Origin: Acidobacteriota bacterium
Lineage (GTDB): Bacteria > Acidobacteriota > Terriglobia > Terriglobales > SCQP01
Length of the DNA: 64,000 bases
Assembly (NCBI GenBank): GCA_021818955.1
Contig: JAKASR010000011.1
Location: 35,768-99,767 of the forward strand
Direction: 5' to 3'
Shown: positions 1 to 7,544 of the stretch, piece by piece
How positions within the stretch are numbered: the first letter of the stretch is position 1
Layout of the letters: every line of letters begins with the position of its first letter
Notes under the pieces: generated by a model
Database searches by the model: none
Told to the model about the DNA's origin: nothing
The model's input: only the letters and a program-made list of their open reading frames with translations
Translations under genes and position numbers: made by a program

Positions 1-231
1 TTCCCAAAAATGGCGCAGCAGATCGTGATAGGAGATGCGGGCGGGATCGAAAGTCACCTCGACCGCCTCGGCGTGTCCGCTGCCGCCGGCGCAGACCTGG
101 CGATAGGTGGGATTGACGGTGTTGCCGCCGGTGTAACCGGATACGGCATCCAGCACGCCGGGCAGCTGCCGGAAGGCCGCTTCCACGCCCCAAAAACAGC
201 CGGCGGCAAAGGTGGCTTTTTCGGAGTCCAT
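1..231 (-). CDS. msrA: Peptide-methionine (S)-S-oxide reductase MsrA, N-terminal part, cut by the window edge
   Basis: The minus-strand reading begins [17 protein letters not shown] and continues through [12 protein letters not shown] and [12 protein letters not shown] before running off the left edge. The GCFWG motif carries the catalytic cysteine of MsrA, and the YxGG and GHAEAV blocks are equally typical. MsrA reduces methionine-S-sulfoxide in oxidised proteins in the cytoplasm using thioredoxin. The ATG at 229-231 was chosen because it sits about 10 residues before GCFWG, as is usual. The frame is open for another 18 codons upstream, to a TAA, without another ATG. About 77 residues are visible; the remainder lies outside the window. 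The downstream neighbour cannot be seen. Confidence 0.93.
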   Translation of the reverse strand, partial: MDSEKATFAAGCFWGVEAAFRQLPGVLDAVSGYTGGNTVNPTYRQVCAGGSGHAEAVEVTFDPARISYHDLLRHFWE

Positions 232-333
232 GGGCACCTCGCTCAAGAGATTAGTGTAGCGCGGCGGCGGCAAAACCGCTTTTATTTAGGCGTTAAGGCG
301 GGTCGGCCGCTTTTAGACGTGACGCACATTCCA

Positions 334-2604
334 TCACCTGCGATTTTTGATTTTTACAATTGCTGGTTCGGGAATACCCGTCGGCAAACTGGGACGATCT
401 TTCCAGGCAAGCGCGGCGGGAGAAGGCGAAATATTGCCGCCGGCGCTGCCGACCAGCAGGACGCTGGAAATCTTCCCGCCGCTTTCCGGAATATTCAGAC
501 TGCCGGTGGTGATGCCCGGCTGGGCGGGTGTAAAGCTGATGTCAAGCAGACACCAGCCTGAAGCGGCGGGATTCTGGTTATTCGCCGGCGCCAGAGCGCG
601 TCCGCAAGCATAGTTGGGATCGGGCGAAAGGGTGAAGCCGGGAGTAGCGGCAATCGCGCCCAGCGCCACCCAGGCGGCATGCCGGTTGACGATCGCCACG
701 CGTAAAGGCGGGGTGGTTTCACCCACGGCCGCATTTTGGAAGGTCACGATGTCGGGAAAAATCCAAAATGCCGTGGCGGAGGAGGAGGCGCAGGTGGCTG
801 AATTCCAGCCCGAATTACCGCCGGCATCGATGAGATCGAATTGGGACAGGCAGCCGGAACGGTAAATGCCGGCGATGCCCACACCGCTAGCGGAAGTATT
901 GCGCACGGTGGCGGCGCCAAAGCCAGCCTCGGTGAAGACGTAGGTCCCTACCCGGGAAATCGCGTTATCGCGAATGTGAACATGGCCGGTGCTGTTGGGG
1001 CCGAGAAACTGTATGGCCTGGTAAGGGCTGGCCTGTATCCGGTTATGGCTGAGCTGGATGTCGGCATTGATGTCGCCCTGCTGCGGCCAGAACCAGATCG
1101 CTCCGATGCCATGAAAAAATCCGGGATCGAACTGGCCGTCGCGGTTCAACACATTTTGGGTAATGTAAAGCGTGCCCGACATGGGCACGGAGTTGAAGCG
1201 CGCGCCAATGTTGATGCCGCCGCCGCGGGTTACGGTGTCTTGCAAGAGATTACGGGCTATGCGCACATCGTTGCCGGAACCATACACGGCGATGTTGTTG
1301 GCCAGTCCGGGGGAATCGACGGTATTTTGCGCGATGGTGTCGTGGGCGTCGGCGGCATTCTGCGACCATAAGGCAATGCCGTCATCCTGCGTATTGCGGA
1401 AAAAACTGTTTTCGACCCGGGAGCGGCTGACTCCGCCGTAGGCGGCATCGAAATTCACGCCGTCGGCCTTCAAGTCCATGACGCGCAGGTTTTTCAGCGT
1501 CAGGTTGACAACCGGGCCGACGATCCAGGCGCCGACTTTCTCGTTCTGTATCCAGATGTGCGAGATGGTCGAATCACTGAATCCGCCGTTGAAGCCATTG
1601 ACCGAACCATCCTGGTTCCGGCGCACGGCTACCTTGCCGAAAAGCGCCAAATGAGAGATGTTCACGTGCGAACTGGCGGGCGCGATATGGCCGGCAAATT
1701 CGACCGACAAGCCGGTAAGCGTGGTGTACCACTCGCCGGCGCCGAGAATCGTGACCTGGTTAACCTGAAGCGGAGCATGAAGGGCGTAAGTTCCCGGCGG
1801 CAAATAGACGGTGCGGCCGGAAATTTCTCCGGCATCAATCGCGTTCTGAAGCGCCCGGGTCGAATCGTTCACGCCGGTGTTATCAGCCGCGTAGGGCGGT
1901 TGCACGGCGTTGATGGCATTGACGGGCTGGGCAATGGGCGGAGGAACGAGTTCGAAATCGGCGGTGTTGATGGCATACCAAGGCGAATTGTCGCCCGCAT
2001 CCACTTGCAGTTTCACGACCGTGCCCGCGGGCAAGGCGGAGGAAAACAAATAACGGACATCATTATAGAAATCATGCGGCGGGTTGAAGCCAGGCATGCC
2101 AAGCTGCGGAATTTTACTGAAGCTATAGGGGCCGTAAAGCCAGCTGAATTTCGAAGTCAGCGACATCCTTGCGACGAACTGCTGATTAACATAAAGGCTC
2201 AGGGGTTCGGTAATGCCGCCGCCATGCGGCGCATCAGGTAGAGCGTAATGCACGGTCATGCCGCTGGCGGGCGAGGTCAGGGTAAAAGAAAGGTATTGTC
2301 CCCGCCCGATCAGCAGCACGGCCTGGCGCCCGGTCGCTTCCGCGGCGAGGCTGCCAAAATTGTCGTTGGGGCCGAGGGTGTATCCATTCGTCCGCACGCC
2401 AGGACCGGCGGCGGCATTGAATTCCACGAACGGCACGCGCGCACCGGCAGGAAAGGCATACCAATGACGGATGTCCAAAGCCGGACGGCGCGATGTCGAA
2501 GCCGGGCGGCGCAGTCGCGATGGATTCGTGTGATCAAAGGCCGGCAGCGCCGAGAATATAGCGACGCCGGCGGCGAACCCGGCAAGGCGGCCCAACAGCC
2601 CCAA
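334..2604 (-). CDS. Secreted right-handed beta-helix protein (pectate lyase 3-like) with C-terminal Ig-like domain
   Basis: A 756-residue protein with a hydrophobic N-terminus (about residues 1-22) that could be a signal peptide. Residues about 30-230 form a beta-rich domain. From about residue 235 (ADNTGVNDSTRALQNAID, then TVYLPPGTY) it matches the opening of the pectate-lyase-superfamily beta-helix, and asparagine-rich rungs (NNIAVYGSGNDV, SHNRIQAS) follow to about 600. The last 150 residues resemble the ASPM-SPD-2-Hydin/choice-of-anchor D Ig fold. Such proteins are usually polysaccharide lyases, hydrolases or epimerases; the substrate cannot be read here. No ATG lies between the upstream in-frame stop and the body, so the TTG at 2604 is taken as start; no clear ribosome site is seen. 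Confidence 0.7.
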   Translation of the reverse strand: MGLLGRLAGFAAGVAIFSALPAFDHTNPSRLRRPASTSRRPALDIRHWYAFPAGARVPFVEFNAAAGPGVRTNGYTLGPNDNFGSLAAEATGRQAVLLIGRGQYLSFTLTSPASGMTVHYALPDAPHGGGITEPLSLYVNQQFVARMSLTSKFSWLYGPYSFSKIPQLGMPGFNPPHDFYNDVRYLFSSALPAGTVVKLQVDAGDNSPWYAINTADFELVPPPIAQPVNAINAVQPPYAADNTGVNDSTRALQNAIDAGEISGRTVYLPPGTYALHAPLQVNQVTILGAGEWYTTLTGLSVEFAGHIAPASSHVNISHLALFGKVAVRRNQDGSVNGFNGGFSDSTISHIWIQNEKVGAWIVGPVVNLTLKNLRVMDLKADGVNFDAAYGGVSRSRVENSFFRNTQDDGIALWSQNAADAHDTIAQNTVDSPGLANNIAVYGSGNDVRIARNLLQDTVTRGGGINIGARFNSVPMSGTLYITQNVLNRDGQFDPGFFHGIGAIWFWPQQGDINADIQLSHNRIQASPYQAIQFLGPNSTGHVHIRDNAISRVGTYVFTEAGFGAATVRNTSASGVGIAGIYRSGCLSQFDLIDAGGNSGWNSATCASSSATAFWIFPDIVTFQNAAVGETTPPLRVAIVNRHAAWVALGAIAATPGFTLSPDPNYACGRALAPANNQNPAASGWCLLDISFTPAQPGITTGSLNIPESGGKISSVLLVGSAGGNISPSPAALAWKDRPSLPTGIPEPAIVKIKNRR

Positions 2605-2991
2605 AGCACTGCTTGAAGGTTTATTTTGTAAGCTGAAAATTTAGCTACCCCGAGCTGCAAGCATTACGCCGGGATTTGAGCCCGGTCATTTGCTACCAGC
2701 GCGCCGCAAGATGGCATTATGGCCATGCGGTGTAGAAATGCAAATAAGGTTATTGCCTGAAGCGTGACGCATTCGCCGCTCGTTTTTGGCTATATCCCAT
2801 TTCCAATCGGGCATTTTAAAGGCGTGAAATTCCGATTCGAAGCAGTATTTCAGTATGACCTATCAGATTAGAGACGTTTGAGCGCCATGACCAAGCCGGC
2901 GAGACTGCGAAAAACCCATTGCTAAAAAATAGCGACATGGCGACATGAAGGCCATAAACCTGTCGCAGCAAAAAAATCCCGGAGGGCAGGA
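2605..2991. other. Intergenic stretch, one weak -24/-12-like motif, otherwise empty
   Basis: No credible gene is seen. On the minus strand 2672-2656 reads CCGGCGTAATGCTTGCA, which has the GG-N10-GC spacing of a sigma-54 promoter and the TTGCA half, but a poor -24 half. It would place transcription start near 2645, about 41 nt before the TTG start of the beta-helix gene. The match is weak and could be chance. Confidence 0.25.
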
Positions 2992-2993
2992 TT
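2970..2993 (-). terminator. Weak Rho-independent terminator candidate
   Basis: On the minus strand a short AATCC/GGATT stem with a 9-11 nt loop starts at the stop codon of the outer-membrane-type gene and is followed by a run of seven T. The stem is short, so confidence is limited. Confidence 0.35.
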
Positions 2994-3879
2994 ATCTTCC
3001 CACGGCTAGTTGGAAGGCATAAAGCTGGCGATTGAAGCTGTGGGTGGGGGTATAACTGTTGGTCCCTTTCGCTTCAATACCGGTTTTCAGCCGCCATTTG
3101 CCCAGATCAAACTGCAAAATCAAGCCTCCTCCAAAGCCATAGGCCAGCGTAGCGGTTGCAACCGGCTCCGGGATGTAATTGTGGAGCAAGACCTGGTCAA
3201 TGGGCAGCAGATTGAAATTGGAATGGATCGACCATCCCGGTTTTCGGATTTGACCCCGCCAGCCCAAGCCCAAACGTAATTCATAAATAATCGCTCTTTC
3301 CGGGCTGGACCGGTAATACTCGTGCGAAGGTAACAATGGATTGCTGTTCAAGTCGTAGGTAAGAATTTCATGATAACGAGCCGATTGGCGAAGGAATCCT
3401 CCCTCCATTCCCCAGTCGCCCCAATGCCGAAGACGCCCCAGTTGGCTCCATTGGCTGAACACGAAGGTGTGATTGCTGGTGGTGCCGGCATCGCCGTGCG
3501 TAGCTGTGGTATTGGGTTCGTAGTCGGTATCCTGGTCGTAACCAAAATGATCCTGTGCGCCGGGACTGAGGCGAAACCGGGTGATTTGCCGGGCGGCATC
3601 CCAATGCCAACGCAAGCCGGCGACAAGGTCCACGCCATCGTAGCCATAACCCTGCTGAAACTCATGCGGGTAGGGATCGTGTAATACCGGGATATGGAAA
3701 TCGAAATGCACATGGTCGTGCTCCAGCATCAACCCGGCGCTCACCCGATCCAATCCGATCTGGGCTGGTAAATTCAGCCCCAGCAGTGGAAGCAAAAAGA
3801 TCCATAAAACAAGCCGCCGCCCGCCCCTTGGAATTTTTTTAGGGCTTTTCTTATCAGCAGAATCCATGGTCGGTTTCAT
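2992..3879 (-). CDS. Predicted outer-membrane beta-barrel-type protein, unknown function
   Basis: A protein of about 295 residues that I do not recognise as a named family. After a basic, polar leader (residues 1-22) comes one hydrophobic stretch (LVLWIFLLPLLGLNLPAQ) suitable as a signal peptide. The remainder alternates polar and aromatic residues in short strands (GLRWHW, ELRLGLGWRGQ, ILQFDLGKWRLKTGIE) and ends in a strand with aromatic residues, as outer-membrane barrels do. The ATG at 3879 was preferred over the longer frame from 3990 because it starts 4 nt after the upstream carbamoyltransferase-like gene ends, consistent with translational coupling. An ATG at 3867 is an alternative. Its pairing with that gene suggests a shared cell-surface task, which is inference. 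Confidence 0.6.
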   Translation of the reverse strand: MKPTMDSADKKSPKKIPRGGRRLVLWIFLLPLLGLNLPAQIGLDRVSAGLMLEHDHVHFDFHIPVLHDPYPHEFQQGYGYDGVDLVAGLRWHWDAARQITRFRLSPGAQDHFGYDQDTDYEPNTTATHGDAGTTSNHTFVFSQWSQLGRLRHWGDWGMEGGFLRQSARYHEILTYDLNSNPLLPSHEYYRSSPERAIIYELRLGLGWRGQIRKPGWSIHSNFNLLPIDQVLLHNYIPEPVATATLAYGFGGGLILQFDLGKWRLKTGIEAKGTNSYTPTHSFNRQLYAFQLAVGR

Positions 3880-3883
3880 CTGT

Positions 3884-5449
3884 TTATTTGCGCAGCAGCC
3901 AATGGCCAAGCAGCAGCGTGTCAAGGCCATGGGAATAGAAAGTGCGCAAAGCCTGTCGCGGGGTGGAGACAACAGGCTCGCCGGGGGCATTGAAGGAGGT
4001 TTGCACCAGGGCGGGCAGGCCGGTGACTACGCCTATGCGGCAGAGCAAGCGATGGAAGAGCGGATTTTCACGCTCGCGCACCAGCTGCAGGCGCAGTTCG
4101 CCATTGGGCAAGATCAACTCGGGCGCGCGTTCGGCGAGGCGCGGGAGGGGGCGGGCGAGCGAGGCCAGATAGCGGCAATTGGGGCCAGCATCGGCCCATG
4201 CCGCCGCGGCTTCTTCCGGCATCGAGAGGGCAAAGGGGCGAAACAGCTCGCGATTTTTCACATAGAGGTTTAAATTTTCACGCAGGTACGGCATTGCGGG
4301 GGAGGCCAGAATGCTGCGCGCGCCCAGGGCGCGGGGGCCGAGTTCCGCCGGTCCCTGGAACCAACCCAGGATATGGTGGGCATTCAATTCTTCCACCGCT
4401 AAATCGAGCAAAGCGGCATCGTTGAGCCAGGCGGCGCGCAAGCGGCAGTTGTCAATCGTTTCCTTGATCTGCTCATCCGACCAGGCGGGGCCAAGAAAGG
4501 GGCTGGGGGAGGCGGCGGGAGCGGGCAGCGCGGGGTGGGCGGCGGCGAGCGCAGCGCCTAAAGCCAGGCCATGCTGTCCCGCCGCGAAGGGCACCCGCAC
4601 CGGAATGCCGGCGCGCTCGAGAGCGCGCACTAATAAGGCGTTATGGGCAAAATCGCCCATCAGGCAAAACTGGCGGTCCGAGTCGGCGCGGTGGGCGGCA
4701 TGAAATACGGACAGCAGGCTGGTTTCAAGCGCGCGCTGGGCACAGGCGGCGCGCTCAGCCGAAGGCAGCGGCGCGATGGCTTGCAAGGCTTGCGCCACAG
4801 GCAACTGCAGCCGTTCGCCCTCCCAAGCCGGCAGCCGGTCCAGGCTGGAAAAGCCTAACAGGCTTTGCCATTGCAAGCGCTCTTCGGCGTGCCGCCAGCC
4901 GCAACGGGCCGCCACCAGGCTGAAAAATTCCAGCACCGAATCGGCATAAGGCACAACGGTAATTTGCAGCCGTTCACCTTCGATTTCGACCAGAGCGGAA
5001 TCGGTGTGACGGTTCGCCTGAAAGATCCAAAGCTTGGGCGCAGGGAAAAAGTATCGCGCCCAGGTGGCCAAAGCCTGAATCGGGGAAATCCAGCGAGTCC
5101 CCTCGCGGCGGCGCAACTCCAGCAGGATTTCATCACGATCAGAGGCGAAATCCCGTCCATCGACCCCGGTAAAGGCGACTTGCAGGCGGGGAGAAGCCGC
5201 CAACCGGCGCCCGGCTTCCAGATGCTCCCAAGGCATAGACTGCGCCAGCGTGCCGGAATGCAGCCAAGCGGCAGTGACCGCGCCTGAACTGAGCGCCGCC
5301 AGACCCAACCAGCGAAATTCCTGAGTGCCGGGCGGGCAGGCGTCGAGCGAAACGGAAGTGGAAGACAGCATCGATCCGGCGGACATAAAGCAATTCGTCC
5401 CTAAAGCTATTGCAGGCAGCTCACACCCGAGGAAGGGCGTAAGGGGCAT
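3884..5449 (-). CDS. Degenerate NodU/CmcH-type carbamoyltransferase homologue
   Basis: 521 residues. The C-terminal part is clearly the carbamoyltransferase C-domain: FQGPAELGPRALGARSIL, the NRELFRPFA stretch, and TSFNAPGEPVVSTPRQALRTF near the end. Family members carbamoylate sugars or antibiotics using carbamoyl phosphate and ATP. The N-terminal half can be aligned in places (FCLMGDFAHNALLVRAL for the usual AGGVALN region) but is strongly changed. I find no HHxxHA metal-binding motif, and the usual GDxG of the second metal site reads GQHG. It may be inactive or have a new role. ATG at 5449 has AAGGA upstream. It is followed after 4 nt by the outer-membrane-type gene and is divergent from the nucleotidyltransferase gene. 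Confidence 0.75.
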   Translation of the reverse strand: MPLTPFLGCELPAIALGTNCFMSAGSMLSSTSVSLDACPPGTQEFRWLGLAALSSGAVTAAWLHSGTLAQSMPWEHLEAGRRLAASPRLQVAFTGVDGRDFASDRDEILLELRRREGTRWISPIQALATWARYFFPAPKLWIFQANRHTDSALVEIEGERLQITVVPYADSVLEFFSLVAARCGWRHAEERLQWQSLLGFSSLDRLPAWEGERLQLPVAQALQAIAPLPSAERAACAQRALETSLLSVFHAAHRADSDRQFCLMGDFAHNALLVRALERAGIPVRVPFAAGQHGLALGAALAAAHPALPAPAASPSPFLGPAWSDEQIKETIDNCRLRAAWLNDAALLDLAVEELNAHHILGWFQGPAELGPRALGARSILASPAMPYLRENLNLYVKNRELFRPFALSMPEEAAAAWADAGPNCRYLASLARPLPRLAERAPELILPNGELRLQLVRERENPLFHRLLCRIGVVTGLPALVQTSFNAPGEPVVSTPRQALRTFYSHGLDTLLLGHWLLRK

Positions 5450-5652
5450 TATTTCATCCTTTTCCGAACGGCTGGGGCAACGAATACGGCCGAACGCAAC
5501 TTTTTGCGGCTCGGGTTTTCCATACCTAAGCTGTTAGCACAACGGGAAGTGGTGGAATTCACCCTCCTCCGTTTTTCCGGACAATGGCTGGAATCCGGCG
5601 TATTTGCTCCGCCGGGATAACCGGGACAAAGCAATTCGGGCTCTTACCTGGC

Positions 5653-6477
5653 ATGCTGGGAATTGTGCCTGCAGCCGGACGCGGCAGCCGGATTCAGCCG
5701 CTGGGCTGTTCAAAAGAACTGTTGCCGGTGGGCATGCAATTCCGGGATGGGCGGTTGAAGCCCCGGGCAGTAGCCGAGTACCTGTTGGATCGCATGCTGT
5801 TGGCCGGAGCGGACCGGATTGCGATGGTGCTTTCGCCGGAGAAAAGCGACCTGCTCCGCTACTTCGCGGAAACCGATTACAGCCGGTATCTTTTTTTCGT
5901 GTTGCAGCCCGAGCCGGAGGGGCTTTGCGATGCCGTCTTTCGCGCCGTGCCCCATGTGCGGCCGGATGAAGCCGTGCTGATCGGCTTGCCGGACACGATC
6001 TGGATGCCCAACGATCTTTTTTCCCGGGCGCCGCGCGAGCAGCCGCACTTGATTACTTTTCCGGTGGCCGCGGCCGAACAGTTTGACGCGGTAATCAGCC
6101 AAGGTTCGGGCCCGATCCAGGCGGTGGCGCGGGTCGAGGTGAAACAAAGCGGCAATCCACGCCGCCGCATTTGGGGCGGGGTTACGCTGCCGGGCGAATG
6201 CTTACTGGAAATGGCGGCGATGTGGCAGGACATGAAGCCACGCCCGCATTACCTGGGCGACTTGTTTAATAGCTGGTTGGCGGCGGGCCGGTCGCTGAGC
6301 TGCGATGCCGCCGGTCAATGGTATCTGGACGTAGGCACGCTAGAGGGTTATCATCAGGCGCTGGATTGGAGCCGGCGCGAGCGGCCGCTGCTGGTTGCCG
6401 AGCGCGACGGCGAGGCATGCGGCGCGCCCTCGCGGCCGCCGGCAATTGCGGCGGCAAACCTGAAAATGGTAAAGTAG
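5653..6477 (+). CDS. Sugar-phosphate nucleotidyltransferase (NTP_transferase family)
   Basis: About 274 residues. The start GIVPAAGRGSR is the nucleotide-binding signature of glucose-1-phosphate thymidylyl/uridylyltransferase-like enzymes. It is followed by SKELLPVG and later LQPEPEGLCDAVFRA and the metal-binding-type LPDTIW. Such enzymes make NDP-sugars from sugar-1-phosphate and NTP in the cytoplasm. The ATG at 5653 was preferred over an in-frame ATG at 5584 because the conserved fold begins immediately after it. The gene is divergent from the carbamoyltransferase-like gene, suggesting sugar modification as a shared theme. The exact sugar is unknown. The C-terminal 30 residues are Ala/Arg-rich and poorly conserved. 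Confidence 0.8.
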   Translation: MLGIVPAAGRGSRIQPLGCSKELLPVGMQFRDGRLKPRAVAEYLLDRMLLAGADRIAMVLSPEKSDLLRYFAETDYSRYLFFVLQPEPEGLCDAVFRAVPHVRPDEAVLIGLPDTIWMPNDLFSRAPREQPHLITFPVAAAEQFDAVISQGSGPIQAVARVEVKQSGNPRRRIWGGVTLPGECLLEMAAMWQDMKPRPHYLGDLFNSWLAAGRSLSCDAAGQWYLDVGTLEGYHQALDWSRRERPLLVAERDGEACGAPSRPPAIAAANLKMVK

Positions 6478-6488
6478 ATTGCATTCGA

Positions 6489-6563
<75 letters not shown>

Positions 6564-6697
6564 GAATAAATTTCATTTTCAATTTACCGTTTCAGCTCAA
6601 TGCAATTGTTTCCGGGCGAAAGCGGCATAAGCCTGAAGCGCTGCACCCATCAATCATCGCTGCTTAATTTTTCTTTCGCCGAGGGCGGCAGCCGCCT

Positions 6698-7417
6698 TCA
6701 GAGTGGCGGCAACGCGGCGCTTGCGGACGGCAGCATGCCATTGCGATAAAGAAAGATGGCCAGCTCATGCCGCCGCCGAACACGGCATTTTCTGAGCAAA
6801 TTGGCGACGTGATATTTGACCGTCCGCTCGGAAATATTCAACTGTACGGCGATTTCTTTATTGGTGCGGCTATCCAGCAGGAGCGGAACCATTTCCCGCT
6901 CGCGGCGGCTGAGCTGAACCAGCGGAAAAGGTTTTTGACCCGCCGGCACGCGCGCCAGCAGCAACTCGACCATGCCGGAGAGCATGGAGCGGGGAATCCA
7001 AAAGACGCCTTGCACTACCTGCCGGATGGCGCGGGCCAGTTCGTGTTGAATGCGGTCATAGGCGATCAGGCCGCGGACCCCGAGAAAGATTAAGGGAAAA
7101 GCCGAATCCAGGCTAAAACTTTCATCCAGCGCCAGCAGCACGGGGTGCGTCCCCTGTTGGCGCAACTCGCTCGCAATGCTTTCCACGATCGCCAGAGAGC
7201 CGTGCACATCGACAATCTGCGCCTGGCTGGGCACGACCGTGGGAGCCGGAGCGCCCGGCGCGGGCAACGGGCATAAATGGACGAGGAATTCGGCCGGGTT
7301 GAGGCAGCTTCGAACCCGCTCGAGCGCGACCTGATGGCTGGCGTAAATGGCGACTTCCAGCCGCGCCGTCGAGGCTGAGTCAGCATGATTCGAAATATCT
7401 AAATCATTCTCAATCAT
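6698..7417 (-). CDS. LuxR/NarL-type transcription regulator with degenerate receiver
   Basis: 239 residues. The C-terminal part (about 168-225: LSRREREMVPLLLDSRTNKE, then RTVKYHVANLLRK) is a typical LuxR DNA-binding helix-turn-helix. The first 130 residues have the size and strand pattern of a response-regulator receiver. The N-terminal acidic pair is missing (VAIYASHQ instead of a DD motif) and the conserved lysine near GLIAYD is absent, although an Asp in VDVHG is kept. It may therefore respond to something other than phosphorylation. It is divergent from the lipoprotein glycosidase-like gene, and a strong palindrome lies between the two. Function as its local regulator is inferred. Confidence 0.85.
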   Translation of the reverse strand: MIENDLDISNHADSASTARLEVAIYASHQVALERVRSCLNPAEFLVHLCPLPAPGAPAPTVVPSQAQIVDVHGSLAIVESIASELRQQGTHPVLLALDESFSLDSAFPLIFLGVRGLIAYDRIQHELARAIRQVVQGVFWIPRSMLSGMVELLLARVPAGQKPFPLVQLSRREREMVPLLLDSRTNKEIAVQLNISERTVKYHVANLLRKCRVRRRHELAIFLYRNGMLPSASAALPPL

Positions 7418-7445
7418 TGTGATGGATACTGAGTGTCAAGGCAAA

Positions 7446-7466
7446 GTACAGGGGGTAACCCTGTAC
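7446..7466. promoter_or_regulatory. Perfect palindrome, candidate operator between divergent genes
   Basis: GTACAGGG, 5 nt, CCCTGTAC: an 8-bp perfect inverted repeat in the 127-bp gap between the LuxR-type gene and the lipoprotein gene. A further half site GTACAG lies at 7482-7487. Dyads of this size are typical binding sites for dimeric regulators. The link to the neighbouring LuxR protein is inference. Confidence 0.5.
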
Positions 7467-7544
7467 TAAATTTGTAATAGGGTACAGTGGAAACCATGAG
7501 TCGAAGCGCGGATTATAGGGTCTTTCCAGTAAAGGAAGGACTGA

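Noticed and set aside
3867..3990. Longer start for the outer-membrane-type protein at 3990
   Set aside because: It would overlap the carbamoyltransferase-like gene by more than 100 nt and adds Cys-rich residues before the signal peptide.
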